In this document: positions 23,195-33,683 of the stretch, piece by piece | Position numbering within the stretch: position 1 is the stretch's first letter | Layout: every line of letters begins with the position of its first letter | Assembly (NCBI GenBank): GCA_046498185.1 | Contig: JAWOBE010000213.1 | Location: forward strand, 1 to 61,842 | Origin: CAYXDR01 sp046498185 | GTDB taxonomy: Bacteria; Desulfobacterota; DSM-4660; Desulfatiglandales; Desulfatiglandaceae | DNA: 61,842 bases | Direction: 5' to 3' | Program-made: the position numbers and the translations under genes | Notes under the pieces: model-generated | What the model saw: the letters and a program-made list of their open reading frames with translations, nothing else | Told to the model about the DNA's origin: nothing | Databases searched by the model: none

Positions 23195-26100
23195 ATGACG
23201 CACTACATAGTAACCATTCTCGCCAGGATTTTTCGTTTCCCGAAACTTTTTCGCAAGAATGCCCTCGCCCAAAAGAACGTCGGCAACGAAATGCCGCTGC
23301 GGTCCGAGTTGTTCAGCTCCTCTCAGATGGAGGAACACGGCAAGACCCTGGCAGGCTTACACACCCTGGGTGAGGATCGTTCTGCAGAGCAGTTGTTGAC
23401 GAGGCTTGCCAAAAACGAGGATGTCCTTTTTGATGTCCGCGAGCTTTTGACCAAGGCCGTGAAGGCAAACCGCAGGATTATTCCGGCAGGGGAATGGTTA
23501 CTCGACAATTTCTATCTTATAGAGGAACAGATTCTGGCGGCAAAGAAACTGTTACCGAAAGGCTACGCCAGAAGACTTCCCTGCCTGAAAGATGGCCCAT
23601 CAAAGGGGCTTCCCCGTGTTTACGACATTGCGCTGGAGATGATATCCCACGGTGATGGCCGGATGGATTCGGAGAGCCTCGGCAGATTTGTTGCTGCCTA
23701 TCAGACGGTTACGACCCTGCAGATAGGCGAATTATGGGCAATTCCCATTATGCTGCGCCTGGCGCTCATCGAGAATCTAAGGCGGATTGCAGCTCGAATT
23801 GCTATTGGCAGGATCGACCGTGACCTGGCCGATTATTGGGCTGACATAATTTCAGAAACGGCGGAAAAGGACCCGAAGAAGTTGATCATCAGGGTTGCCG
23901 ACATGGCACGATCAAACCCGCCCATGGTCAGTTCCTTTATTGCGGAACTTGCCCGTCGTCTCCAGGGCCAGGGCTCCGCTCTTGCACTACCCCTTGCCTG
24001 GATTGAGCAGCAACTCTCAGAATCTTATCTGACCATCGACCAACTGGTTCAATCGGAGAATCAGCAACAAGCGGCTGACCAGCTTTCCATAAGTAACAGC
24101 ATCGGAAGCCTCCGCTTCCTGAGCGACATGGACTGGCGCCTGTTTGTAGAGACACAGAGCACCGTTGGACAAGTCTTGCGAAAGGACCCTTCGGGAATCT
24201 ATGACAGGATGGATTTTAACACCCGAGATCAATACCGTCACATCGTGGAGGAACTCGCAAAAAAGTGCAGATTTTCCGAAGAGGAGGTGGCCCGCGAAGC
24301 CATCGGGTTGGCCCGACAAAACGCCCCCGGGAAAAATGGCCGCAATCGGGAGGCCCATGTGGGATTCTACCTCATCGATAAAGGGCTTCCCCAACTGGAA
24401 GAGCGTGTGAGGTTCAGGCCGACGCTTATTGACATGATTCAACGAACAGGTCGCCGGTTTCCTTTGCTCTTCTACCTTGGCTCTATTCTTTTTTTCACAG
24501 TCATTATTTCTGCCGGTCTGCTGGCAGAGGTCCGTCCAGCCGGCATGGATGGCCCGCTGCTCTGGTTCGTCGGTGTTGTTGTTTTTCTGTCGGTAAGCCA
24601 GCTTGCTATAGCGTTGGTCAATTTTTTTGCGACACGTCTTGCCAAACCTCACCCGATACCCCGAATGGATTTTTCCGAAGGAATTCCTCCTGAATCATCC
24701 ACGCTGGTCGTAGTTCCCACCATGCTTACCAGCACAGAAAAAGTTGAAGATCTGATGGATGCTCTGGAAGTCCGGTTTCTGGCAAACCGGGATGAAAACC
24801 TTCGATTTGGCCTGCTTACTGACTTCCCGGATGCCCACGAAGAAAAACTTGCCGGGGATGAACCTTTGTTATTGCTTGCCCGGCAAAAAATAGAAGAATT
24901 GAACGGAAAATACAGGGGGAACGGTGATACCTTCTTTCTTTTTCATCGCCCCCGTCAATGGAACCATCGGGGACGTACCTGGATGGGTTACGAGAGGAAG
25001 CGGGGAAAGCTTGCGGAACTGAATTTGCTTCTTTGTGGCGGTTCGGGTAGTGGTTTCTCGCACATCGAAGGAAATATCGGAGAGTTACGGGAAGTGAAGT
25101 ATGTCATCACTCTTGACACGGACACAGATCTGCCGCGTGAATCGGCATGGCAACTCGTGGGTGCAATGGCCCACCCTTTGAACCGTCCGCAGTACGACGT
25201 GAAAAAGGGGCGCATCGTATCCGGATATGGCATTTTACAGCCACGGGTAGCCGTAAGTCTACCCGGAACGAACAGGTCGCGGTATGCCCGCATGTACGGA
25301 AATGATTCCGGTATCGATCCCTACACCCGCGTTGTCTCTGATGTGTATCAGGACATCTTCGGCGAAGGCTCATACATCGGCAAGGGCATTTATGACCTTG
25401 AAGCATTCGAGCAGGTGCTCAGGGACCGTTTCCCCGAGAACCGGATCCTCAGTCACGATCTTGTTGAAGGATGTTATGCACGGTCAGGGCTGATAAGTGA
25501 TGTGCAGTTATATGAAGAGTACCCGTCGCACTACAGCGCAGATGTAAACCGCCGGCGCCGCTGGATTCGCGGGGATTGGCAGATCCTGCGATGGCTTTTT
25601 CCAGGTGTGCCCGGTGGCGAAAGGTATTTCACAAAAAATCCGCTCTCGATCTTATCACGCTGGAAAATCTTTGATAACCTCCGGCGCAGCCTTGTACCTG
25701 TGGCATTAAGCCTCCTTCTCCTGCTCGGCTGGACCGTACTGTCATCTCCCTGGTTCTGTACTGTGGCGGTCATTGGTGTCGTACTGATTCCTTCTTTGAT
25801 TAACTGCCTCATGGGCTTCTTCAATAAACCGGGTGAAGCAGTGATGAGCCAACACCTCACCGGCGCATTCCGCGCCACCGGCAGGAGTATTGTCCAATCC
25901 GTATTTACGATCCTCTGCCTGCCTTATGAGGCATTTACCAACGGTGCGGCCATTCTGCAAACCTTGTGGCGAATGGTGGTATCACGCAGGGGTCTTCTTG
26001 AATGGAATCCGTCGGGTGATGCCGATCCTCCAGCTCGGACACCGCTTGCCGGGTCTTATCGAAGCATGTGGATTGCGCCGGTCTTTGCCATGGTCGTAGC

Positions 26101-29100
26101 GGGATATCTCGTTTATGCACGGCCTGAAGCCCTGTTTGTAGCCCTGCCGGTCCTGATCCTCTGGTTTGTCTCTCCCCTCATCACCTTGTGGATCAGCACG
26201 CCTCTCAGACCCCGGAGACCTCAATTGGCTGAGGGTCAGATCGTTTTTTTGAGAAAGCTTTCCCGAAAAACCTGGGCCTTTTTCGAAAACTTTGTCGGCC
26301 CTGACGATCATTGGCTGCCTCCGGACAATTATCAGGAAGAGCCTCGAGCGGTGGTGGCCCATCGTACATCACCTACCAACATTGGGCTTGCACTTCTCTC
26401 GAACCTGTCCGCCTGTGACTTCGGCTACATATCCGTTGGGCAGTTCATGGATCGTACGGCGAATGCCCTCCGAACTATGGAAGAGCTGGAGCGTTACCGC
26501 GGCCACTTCTACAACTGGTACGACACCCAATCCCTCAAGCCGCTCCTGCCCATGTACGTTTCATCAGTTGACAGCGGAAATCTGGCTGCGAGCCTTATGA
26601 CTTTACGGGCGGGATTGCTCGCGCTGCCTGACGAAAAGTTGATGGGAAAACGCTTGTTTGACGGTCTTGCCGACACGGCAATGGTTCTCATGGATATTGC
26701 GAAAGAGCCAATATCCGCCGAGCTTTTGCAATTCACAAGGCATATGGAATCCATAAAGTCTTCTCCACCGGACGGCACCCTTTGGGCTGTGAAACATTGT
26801 CTTGAACGGCTGGTAAAGTCTGCAGAGGAGGTGGTCCGCAGCTTTGAAGCCAACCATGACAGCGACGCTGTGTGGTGGGCACGGTCCCTTGAACAACAGT
26901 GCCGGGCTGCACTTGATGAGCTGAGCGTACTTGCGCCATGGGCTCAACCGTCGTTTGCGGAACAGACCATTCTTGAGTTTCCCGGTCTCGGAAATGGCCT
27001 TACGTTGCGCCGCATGGCCAGTCTCGATGATGATATGATGCCCCTTATCGGGGATATGCGACGGACCAGTGTCACACCGGAGGAAAAAAGACAGCTTGAT
27101 AAACTAAAAGGACTCATCATCGAGTCGAGCTTCCGTGCGAGGAAAAGAATTGCCCGTATGGAAGAACTTGCACAGCATTCCGGTGAACTTGCCCATAACA
27201 TGGAATTTGATTTCCTGTACAACAGGACACGCCATCTCCTGGCCATCGGATACAATGTCAGCGAAGGCCGGAGGGATGGGAGTTACTATGACTTGCTGGC
27301 TTCTGAAGCAAGGCTCACCAGTTTCGTTGCCATTGCACAGGGACAACTTCCTCAGGAAAGCTGGTTTGCGCTGGGGCGTCTCCTGACCATTGCAGGGGGA
27401 GAACCCATTCTTCTTTCCTGGAGCGGCTCCATGTTTGAATACCTGATGCCGCTTTTGGTGATGCCGACCTACGAACGGACGATTCTTGACCACAGCTGCA
27501 AGGCTGTTGTGGCAAGGCAGATTGATTATGGAAAAAAGCGGGGAGTACCGTGGGGGATTTCAGAATCGAGCTACAACATGACCGACAGTCATCTTAACCA
27601 CCAGTACAAGGCATTTGGGGTGCCGGGTCTTGGTCTGAAACGAGGGCTCGCCGAAGATCTGGTTATTGCACCCTATGCCTCGGTAATGGCGCTTATGGTG
27701 TCGCCCGAAGAGGCCTGTCGGAATCTTGAGGATTTGGCATCTCATGGTTTTGAGGGTAAGTATGGTTTTTATGAAGCTATCGACTACACTCCAATTCATT
27801 TGCCCCGTGGCCGGTCGAACGCTGTGGTTCGGTCCTTTATGGCCCACCACAAGGGTATGAGCCTTCTCTCTCTCGCATATCTGCTGCTCGACCGACCCAT
27901 GCAGAAACGATTCGAGTCGGACCCCATGTTTCAGTCAACCGTGCTGCTGCTTCAGGAGCGCTTACCCAAGGCAACAGCCTTTTATTCACAGACTTCAGAA
28001 CTATCCGAGGTACACAAGACTTCGGAAGCCTTAAAGGAAAAGCCCTTACGTGTCTACACGACCCCTGATACACCCGTACCTGAGGTGCAGCTGCTTTCCA
28101 ACGGAAGATATCATGTCATGGTCACCAACGCAGGCGGAGGTTACAGTCGCTGGAAAGACCTGGCAGTGACGCGGTGGCGCGAAGACAGCACCTGTGACAA
28201 TTGGGGCACCTTTTGCTATATCCGTGACATTTCGAGCGGCGTCTTCTGGTCAACCGCGCATCAGCCGTCTCTTAAACCATCGAAACGGTACGAGGCTATA
28301 TTCTCCGAAGGCCGGGCAGAGTTCCGCCGCAGCGACGAGGATTTCGACACTCACACTGAGATCGCTGTTTCACCCGAGGATGATATTGAGTTGCGCCGGA
28401 TCACCATCACCAATCGAGCGAAGACTCGCAGAACAATCGATGTTACCAGTTACGCGGAAGTTGTCCTTGCATTGCCGGCCGATGATGCGCAGCATCCGGC
28501 TTTCAGTAATCTGTTCGTTCAAACTGAGATCCTCAGGCACCAGGGTGCGATCATGGCAACCCGTCGGCCCCGTTCCGCTGACGATCAGCCGCCATGGATG
28601 TTTCACTCAATGGTGGTGCGTGCTGCAGAAATGGGTGAGATGTCCTTTGAGACCGACCGTTTGCAGTTTATCGGCCGGGGTAATACACTTACCGCCCCCG
28701 AGGCAATGAGGGGTATCGGTCCCCTGTCCGGCGGTGAAGGACCTGTTCTTGATCCCATCGTGGCCATCCGTTGCCAAATAACCCTCGATCCGGAACAATC
28801 AGCAACCGTCAACATCATTACCGGCGCCGGTGAAACCCGCGATGTTTGTGCGGGACTCGTGGGAAAATACCGGGACCGGTATATCGCCGGCCGCGTTTTT
28901 GAGCTGGCATGGACCCATAGTCAGGTGCTCCTGCAACAAATCAACGCGACAGAAGCCGACGCGCAACTCTACGGGCGGCTTGCAGCCTCCGTTCTCTACT
29001 CCAATTCCGCGCTTCGTGCAGATTCCAGCCTTATCATTAAGAACCTCCGGGGACAATCCAGTCTCTGGGGTTACTCTATCTCCGGCGATCTCCCCATCGT

Positions 29101-31936
29101 ACTTCTTTGGATTGAAGATCGAACGAATATCATGCTGGCACGCCAGCTCATCCAGGCTCATGGATACTGGCGATTAAAGGGGCTGGCCGTTGACCTGGTG
29201 ATCTTCAACGAAGATCATGCCGGCTACCGGCAGGTTTTGCATGACCAGATTATGGAACTTATTGCCGCCGGCGTTAAGGTCAAACGGATGGATCGATCCG
29301 GTGCTATTTTCGTGAGGAACGCCGACCAGATATCGGAAGAAGACCACATCATTTTCCAGGCGGTGGCCCGCGCAATCATCCGCGACAGCCGGGGGACACT
29401 TGCGGAACAAATGAATCGCCGGGGCCGCGTTCAGCCAAAAACCCCCTCCCTTGAGCCGACCCGTGTTTTTCGTCCTCTCCCGCCCAAGGTTGCGGCCTTG
29501 CCCCGCGAAGACCTGATGTTTTTTAACGGAATTGGGGGTTTTACCCCTGATGGCCGCGAGTACGTCATCTCAACCAGCAGCGAACAGGTAACACCGGCGC
29601 CGTGGGTCAACGTGCTGGCCAATCCTCACTTCGGTACCATAGTCTCGGAAAACGGGCCTTCCTATACGTGGAGCGAAAACGCCCACGAATTTCGCCTCAC
29701 GCCATGGCACAACGATCCGGTTATGGATTCCAGCGGAGAGACCTTTTACCTTCGCGATGAGGATCGCGGCCATTTCTGGTCCCCCATGCCCCATCCTTCC
29801 AGGGGCGCAACTCCCTATGTTACCCGTCACGGATTCGGATACACCGTGTTCGAACATACGGAGCGTGGCATCAGCACCGAGGTATGGGTGTACGTGGCCA
29901 TGGACGCTCCGGTCAAGTTCACGGTGCTCAAGGTAAGAAACCGTTGCGGCCGTCCGCGGCGGTTTTCCGCGAGCGGATACACGGAGTGGGTGCTTGGGGA
30001 TGTGCGGCCCAAAACGGTAATGCACGTCACCACCGAGATCGACTCTCAAAGCGGCGCGATCCTTGCCAACAACTCTTACAATAGTGAATTCGGCAGGCGG
30101 GTTGCCTTCTTTAACGTGGATCATGCCACCAGGACAGTAAGCGCTGACCGGACTGAGTTTATGGGTCGCAATGGGAACCTTGCCAACCCAGCCGCCATGA
30201 CCCGGTTGCGGCTTTCCGGAAGGGTAGGGGCTGCATTGGATCCCTGTGCAGCCATGCATGTTGCTTTTGAACTCGACGACGGGGAAGATCGGGAGATTGT
30301 TTTTACCCTCGGTGCCGGCAAAGATGCTGATGACGCCGCGGGTCTCGCGCTTCGCTTCCGTGACTCCGCGGCAGCACGAAAGGCACTCGAAGCGGTTTGG
30401 CTATACTGGAAACACACCCTCGGTGCCATCCAGTTGGAAACACCCGACCCATCCGTCAATCTCCTTGCCAATGGCTGGCTCCTTTATCAGACGCTCGCTT
30501 GCCGGCTCTGGGGACGGAGCGGGTATTACCAGTCCGGGGGAGCCTTTGGTTTTCGCGACCAGTTACAGGACACCATGGCCCTCATCCATGCCAAGCCGGG
30601 CCTTGTGCGTGAGCACTTGCTCCTCTGTGCCGGGCGCCAGTTTTCAGAAGGAGATGTACAGCATTGGTGGCATCCGCCAACTGGAAGGGGGGTGCGAACC
30701 AACTGTTCCGACGATTTCCTCTGGCTACCGCTGGCAACTTGCCGTTACGTCCAGAGTACCGGGGATACAGGAGTTCTGGATGAATCGATTCACTTCATCA
30801 ATGGCCGACCGGTCAATCCCAGGGAGGAATCCTACTATGATCTTCCCTTGCGAACCGAAGAAACAGCCAGTCTTTATGAACATTGTGTTCGAGCCATCCT
30901 GAGAGGTCGCAGGTTCGGCGAACACGGCCTTCCTTTAATCGGCTCCGGGGACTGGAACGACGGCATGAACATGGTGGGGGCAGAAGGTAAAGGTGAGAGT
31001 GTGTGGTTGGCGTTTTTTATGTGTGATGTGCTTATCAGGTTCTCTAAAATTGCTCAGCTTCGTGGTGACATGGACTTTAGCAAACAATGCGAGAGCGATG
31101 TCGAAAAGTTGCGCCGGAGTATCGAGCAACATGGTTGGGATGGGCAATGGTACCGCCGGGCTTACTTTGATGACGGCACCCCCATCGGCTCGGCTGAAAA
31201 CCCGGAATGCCGGATTGACTCGATAGCACAAAGCTGGTCGGTTCTTTCGGGCGTGGGTGAAAATAAAAAATCGCGGATGGCAATGGAAGCGGTGGATAAA
31301 TATCTGGTTCGACGGGACGACATCCTGATCCAGCTTTTGGATCCACCATTTGATAAATCCGGCATGAATCCTGGTTATATTAAGGGCTACGTTCCCGGCG
31401 TGAGGGAAAACGGCGGACAGTACACCCACGGTGCAATATGGGCGACCATGGCTTTTGCCGCATCAGGTGACTGCCGCCGCGCATGGGAACTTTTTGCGAT
31501 GATCAACCCCATTAACCACGGTAATACCGCAGAAGGAATCGAAAAATACAAAGTCGAACCCTACGTCGTCGCGGCGGACGTCTATGCAGTTCCTCCGCAC
31601 ACGGGCCGGGGAGGATGGACATGGTACACAGGATCGGCTGCATGGATGTACCGCCTGATCGTGGAATCACTTCTGGGTCTCAGGCTGGAAGAAAACAGGT
31701 TGTTTTTCGAACCCTGCCTTCCTGCCGATTGGGACAGTTTCACAATGCACTACCGCTTTCGTGAAACCATCTATCATATTAAGGTGAAGCAAAAACAGGC
31801 AGGTGAAAAAGAAGCAACAACTGTTGTATTGGATGGGGTACTGCAACAGGAAAAGGCAATAGCACTTGTTGATGATGGTCAGGAGCATACGGTGGAAGTG
31901 ATGTATGTTCTCAAAAAGTTCGGGTATTTGATTTAA
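23195..31936 (+). CDS. ndvB: Cyclic beta-1,2-glucan synthase (NdvB/ChvB type)
   Basis: A 2913-residue inner-membrane enzyme, in the size range of NdvB/ChvB. Hydrophobic segments lie near residues 420-480, 830-870 and 960-1000. Between the first groups is the GT84 glycosyltransferase domain with YVITLDTDTDLP (about 635) and later RRRRWIRGDWQ. After the membrane part comes a glycoamylase-like domain (GVPWGISESSYNM, about 1450), then two GH94/phosphorylase-type regions (about 1600-2000 and 2100-2880) with HWWHPPTGRGVRTNCSDD and the acid-containing GSGDWNDGMNMVG (about 2583). Such enzymes prime, elongate and cyclise beta-1,2-glucans from UDP-glucose, and the cyclic product goes to the periplasm for osmotic adaptation and host interaction. 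AAAAGGA precedes the ATG. Its last eight codons lie in a dispersed repeat shared with 41953-42010, so the native C-terminus may have been replaced. It appears monocistronic. Confidence 0.96.
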   Translation: MTHYIVTILARIFRFPKLFRKNALAQKNVGNEMPLRSELFSSSQMEEHGKTLAGLHTLGEDRSAEQLLTRLAKNEDVLFDVRELLTKAVKANRRIIPAGEWLLDNFYLIEEQILAAKKLLPKGYARRLPCLKDGPSKGLPRVYDIALEMISHGDGRMDSESLGRFVAAYQTVTTLQIGELWAIPIMLRLALIENLRRIAARIAIGRIDRDLADYWADIISETAEKDPKKLIIRVADMARSNPPMVSSFIAELARRLQGQGSALALPLAWIEQQLSESYLTIDQLVQSENQQQAADQLSISNSIGSLRFLSDMDWRLFVETQSTVGQVLRKDPSGIYDRMDFNTRDQYRHIVEELAKKCRFSEEEVAREAIGLARQNAPGKNGRNREAHVGFYLIDKGLPQLEERVRFRPTLIDMIQRTGRRFPLLFYLGSILFFTVIISAGLLAEVRPAGMDGPLLWFVGVVVFLSVSQLAIALVNFFATRLAKPHPIPRMDFSEGIPPESSTLVVVPTMLTSTEKVEDLMDALEVRFLANRDENLRFGLLTDFPDAHEEKLAGDEPLLLLARQKIEELNGKYRGNGDTFFLFHRPRQWNHRGRTWMGYERKRGKLAELNLLLCGGSGSGFSHIEGNIGELREVKYVITLDTDTDLPRESAWQLVGAMAHPLNRPQYDVKKGRIVSGYGILQPRVAVSLPGTNRSRYARMYGNDSGIDPYTRVVSDVYQDIFGEGSYIGKGIYDLEAFEQVLRDRFPENRILSHDLVEGCYARSGLISDVQLYEEYPSHYSADVNRRRRWIRGDWQILRWLFPGVPGGERYFTKNPLSILSRWKIFDNLRRSLVPVALSLLLLLGWTVLSSPWFCTVAVIGVVLIPSLINCLMGFFNKPGEAVMSQHLTGAFRATGRSIVQSVFTILCLPYEAFTNGAAILQTLWRMVVSRRGLLEWNPSGDADPPARTPLAGSYRSMWIAPVFAMVVAGYLVYARPEALFVALPVLILWFVSPLITLWISTPLRPRRPQLAEGQIVFLRKLSRKTWAFFENFVGPDDHWLPPDNYQEEPRAVVAHRTSPTNIGLALLSNLSACDFGYISVGQFMDRTANALRTMEELERYRGHFYNWYDTQSLKPLLPMYVSSVDSGNLAASLMTLRAGLLALPDEKLMGKRLFDGLADTAMVLMDIAKEPISAELLQFTRHMESIKSSPPDGTLWAVKHCLERLVKSAEEVVRSFEANHDSDAVWWARSLEQQCRAALDELSVLAPWAQPSFAEQTILEFPGLGNGLTLRRMASLDDDMMPLIGDMRRTSVTPEEKRQLDKLKGLIIESSFRARKRIARMEELAQHSGELAHNMEFDFLYNRTRHLLAIGYNVSEGRRDGSYYDLLASEARLTSFVAIAQGQLPQESWFALGRLLTIAGGEPILLSWSGSMFEYLMPLLVMPTYERTILDHSCKAVVARQIDYGKKRGVPWGISESSYNMTDSHLNHQYKAFGVPGLGLKRGLAEDLVIAPYASVMALMVSPEEACRNLEDLASHGFEGKYGFYEAIDYTPIHLPRGRSNAVVRSFMAHHKGMSLLSLAYLLLDRPMQKRFESDPMFQSTVLLLQERLPKATAFYSQTSELSEVHKTSEALKEKPLRVYTTPDTPVPEVQLLSNGRYHVMVTNAGGGYSRWKDLAVTRWREDSTCDNWGTFCYIRDISSGVFWSTAHQPSLKPSKRYEAIFSEGRAEFRRSDEDFDTHTEIAVSPEDDIELRRITITNRAKTRRTIDVTSYAEVVLALPADDAQHPAFSNLFVQTEILRHQGAIMATRRPRSADDQPPWMFHSMVVRAAEMGEMSFETDRLQFIGRGNTLTAPEAMRGIGPLSGGEGPVLDPIVAIRCQITLDPEQSATVNIITGAGETRDVCAGLVGKYRDRYIAGRVFELAWTHSQVLLQQINATEADAQLYGRLAASVLYSNSALRADSSLIIKNLRGQSSLWGYSISGDLPIVLLWIEDRTNIMLARQLIQAHGYWRLKGLAVDLVIFNEDHAGYRQVLHDQIMELIAAGVKVKRMDRSGAIFVRNADQISEEDHIIFQAVARAIIRDSRGTLAEQMNRRGRVQPKTPSLEPTRVFRPLPPKVAALPREDLMFFNGIGGFTPDGREYVISTSSEQVTPAPWVNVLANPHFGTIVSENGPSYTWSENAHEFRLTPWHNDPVMDSSGETFYLRDEDRGHFWSPMPHPSRGATPYVTRHGFGYTVFEHTERGISTEVWVYVAMDAPVKFTVLKVRNRCGRPRRFSASGYTEWVLGDVRPKTVMHVTTEIDSQSGAILANNSYNSEFGRRVAFFNVDHATRTVSADRTEFMGRNGNLANPAAMTRLRLSGRVGAALDPCAAMHVAFELDDGEDREIVFTLGAGKDADDAAGLALRFRDSAAARKALEAVWLYWKHTLGAIQLETPDPSVNLLANGWLLYQTLACRLWGRSGYYQSGGAFGFRDQLQDTMALIHAKPGLVREHLLLCAGRQFSEGDVQHWWHPPTGRGVRTNCSDDFLWLPLATCRYVQSTGDTGVLDESIHFINGRPVNPREESYYDLPLRTEETASLYEHCVRAILRGRRFGEHGLPLIGSGDWNDGMNMVGAEGKGESVWLAFFMCDVLIRFSKIAQLRGDMDFSKQCESDVEKLRRSIEQHGWDGQWYRRAYFDDGTPIGSAENPECRIDSIAQSWSVLSGVGENKKSRMAMEAVDKYLVRRDDILIQLLDPPFDKSGMNPGYIKGYVPGVRENGGQYTHGAIWATMAFAASGDCRRAWELFAMINPINHGNTAEGIEKYKVEPYVVAADVYAVPPHTGRGGWTWYTGSAAWMYRLIVESLLGLRLEENRLFFEPCLPADWDSFTMHYRFRETIYHIKVKQKQAGEKEATTVVLDGVLQQEKAIALVDDGQEHTVEVMYVLKKFGYLI

Positions 31937-32074
31937 ATTGGGCTCAACCTGGATTCCGGCCTCCGCCGGAATGACGTTTAAAATCAGACAGTTGTCTGGG
32001 CTCGTCATTCCGGCGGAGACCCGGAATGACGGTTATTAAAAAGTATCGTGGCAAAAAATTTGATCATCGAGTTT
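31911..32074 (+). repeat. Repeat overlapping the 3' end of ndvB
   Basis: Bases 31911-31972 (from TTCTCAAAAAGTTCGGGT to the ACCTGGATTCCGG arm) match 41953-42004. A TTTGATCATCGAGT end like that of the 170-bp MITE is at 32060-32074. The ndvB stop (31934-31936) is inside it. Between here and 32370 only repeat sequence and an AT-rich spacer are seen. Confidence 0.75.
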
Positions 32075-32199
32075 TAGACTCATCCGAAAAATTGAATGTC
32101 AATGCATGTCTCAGGCTTTTATGGATGTCTTTTTTGAAATTTATTCAATCATATCCAATTTTTTCACAAAGTCGCAAGAAAAAACTGAACCGGTTTTAC
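32003..32199 (+). repeat. Dispersed ~200-bp repeat, copy B
   Basis: Direct-orientation partner of 10942-11140. The shared part includes the TCATCCGAAAAATTGAATGT and TTTTTCACAAAGTCGCAAG segments. No coding capacity is seen. Confidence 0.85.
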
Positions 32200-32370
32200 T
32201 TTATAATGGATAACGGAATTCACATTGTGCGAATAAATTCGCACCTACAATTGAGCATAATTTTTTTACACAAACAGGTTACACTCAACTTATTTGTGTA
32301 AAATGGACTAAAAGCTGCGAGACCGAAGAATGCGAAAGTTGCACTTTCGCCAGACCGGCTGAAAGCCGGT

Positions 32371-33258
32371 TCATCTAGAAACAGATTTGTCGCCGAAAGC
32401 CTGTTGAAACCCGGGAAAATTGCCTGGTTTGTTCAGGGACCAGTCGTAATCAATATAACGAATGCGGGTTGAAGCTTCCACCATTTCTAAAACGTGGTCA
32501 TCAGCATAGGCCTTGATAAATTCTCTCACCGAACCCTCTTCTTCAACATAATCGTCCTCATACCACTTGAAAAGTTCGGTGATATATAAGGTGTTTCCGT
32601 CACGGTGCAGATGACGATGGGTGTTAAAGGCGCGACGGGTGTTTTCGGTCATCAAGGTATCGGTGTTTTCTGCGGTATAAATCTGACGACGCAAAGGCGG
32701 GCAGCCAACAGAGGCACAATTGACCGTGAAATGCACCCGCGCCTCCTTCCAGCCTTTTTTTGCAAATTCATCCCCCAGCAAAATACCCTTTTCCATATCA
32801 TTTAAACTGTACTTCTGGTTTCCAATGGTAAAAAGATCCCGCTCAAAGATATTGGCGCGAAACGGGTTAAAGCGGCCGCCGTAATCCCAGACCGATTCCA
32901 CCAGCTCGCCATCCGGACGGTCCCTGAGAATGTGGGCAATCATAAAATAATTATAGGCGTTATTCCAGAAAGCCACGGCCTTTTTACGGGAATCCAATTG
33001 GATGATATCAAATTCGGCCAGCAGCGCATCCTGTTTTTCCAGCAGCGCCATTGTTTTCTCATGCGCCAGGGCTTTCTCATAGTCAAAAGCCGACTCCAGG
33101 CCATCGTTTTCCAAGTCCCGTTCAATGAGGAATTGCTCCAGAAGCTCCGCATACGGCTGAAAAACACTTTCCACCACTGCCTTATTACCTGATGCGGCAG
33201 CGGCACTAAACGCGATAAATATAACAGCTATCATTACAGACTTCAAAATACCCAACAT
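32371..33258 (-). CDS. Secreted DUF547-domain protein
   Basis: From ATG 33258, with GGAGG upstream, the product is 295 residues; an earlier in-frame start at 33300 lies in repeat sequence. Residues 1-24 form a Sec signal peptide (hydrophobic core VMIAVIFIAFSAAAA). The rest is a DUF547 domain with FWNNAYNYFMIAHIL, the hallmark TVNCASVGCPPLRRQIY and a C-terminal aromatic-rich region. DUF547 is a papain-like fold of unknown function with a conserved Cys/His arrangement; the Cys in the NCASVGCP segment fits that. It should be periplasmic or outer-surface. It is monocistronic, between ndvB (opposite strand) and a MITE copy right behind its promoter region. Confidence 0.9.
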   Translation of the reverse strand: MLGILKSVMIAVIFIAFSAAAASGNKAVVESVFQPYAELLEQFLIERDLENDGLESAFDYEKALAHEKTMALLEKQDALLAEFDIIQLDSRKKAVAFWNNAYNYFMIAHILRDRPDGELVESVWDYGGRFNPFRANIFERDLFTIGNQKYSLNDMEKGILLGDEFAKKGWKEARVHFTVNCASVGCPPLRRQIYTAENTDTLMTENTRRAFNTHRHLHRDGNTLYITELFKWYEDDYVEEEGSVREFIKAYADDHVLEMVEASTRIRYIDYDWSLNKPGNFPGFQQAFGDKSVSR

Positions 33259-33274
33259 GATATTTCCTCCTATA

Positions 33275-33444
33275 ACTCGATGATCAAGTTTTTTCGTCAT
33301 TCCCGTGAAAACGGGAATCCAGAGGCTGCTTCGATCTTCCTGGATAGCGCTAAAACATTCACTTCTTGCCCGGGTCTCCGCTCCGCTGCGCCCGGAATGA
33401 CCTGCATATCAAGTTGTTCGGCGAAAAAAACTTGATAATCGAGT
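33275..33444. mobile_element. Full-length 170-bp MITE with terminal inverted repeats
   Basis: Left end ACTCGATGATCAAGTTTTTT and right end AAAAAACTTGATAATCGAGT are inverted repeats, flanked by ATA at 33272-33274 and ATA at 33445-33447 (3-bp target duplication). The interior has the GTCATTCC and GGGCGCAGCGGAGCGG cores also seen at 22556, 36634 and 41996. It has no ORF. It begins 17 bp upstream of the DUF547 start codon and must lie in its 5' region. Confidence 0.85.
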
Positions 33445-33478
33445 ATAAGCGTTTCACCTAAAATGATGATGCAGTAAG

Positions 33479-33557
33479 TCCCCCTTTGGAAAAGGGGGAT
33501 TTAGGGGGATTTAACAAACCTCTCAAATCCCCCCTGTCCCCCTTTTCCAAAGCGGGT
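33479..33557. repeat. C/G-rich inverted repeat, second copy
   Basis: Same family as 22827-22909. The rest of 33558-33683 shows only a short GTTAACGCC segment shared with 22930 and no ORF. Confidence 0.75.
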
Positions 33558-33683
33558 AACGTTTATGATCACTTTACCACTTTACTTTTAACCGATCCAA
33601 CTTTCCAAACATCCTTAAAAGCAATCCTTTAGGTTAACGCCAAACGGTTTCCGCCGGAATGATGCAAAAACCTGAACATCGAG

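Noticed and set aside
33479..33557. C/G-rich inverted repeats considered as CRISPR or terminators
   Set aside because: There is no regular spacing or spacer diversity, and the copies are scattered singly; they are a dispersed repeat family.
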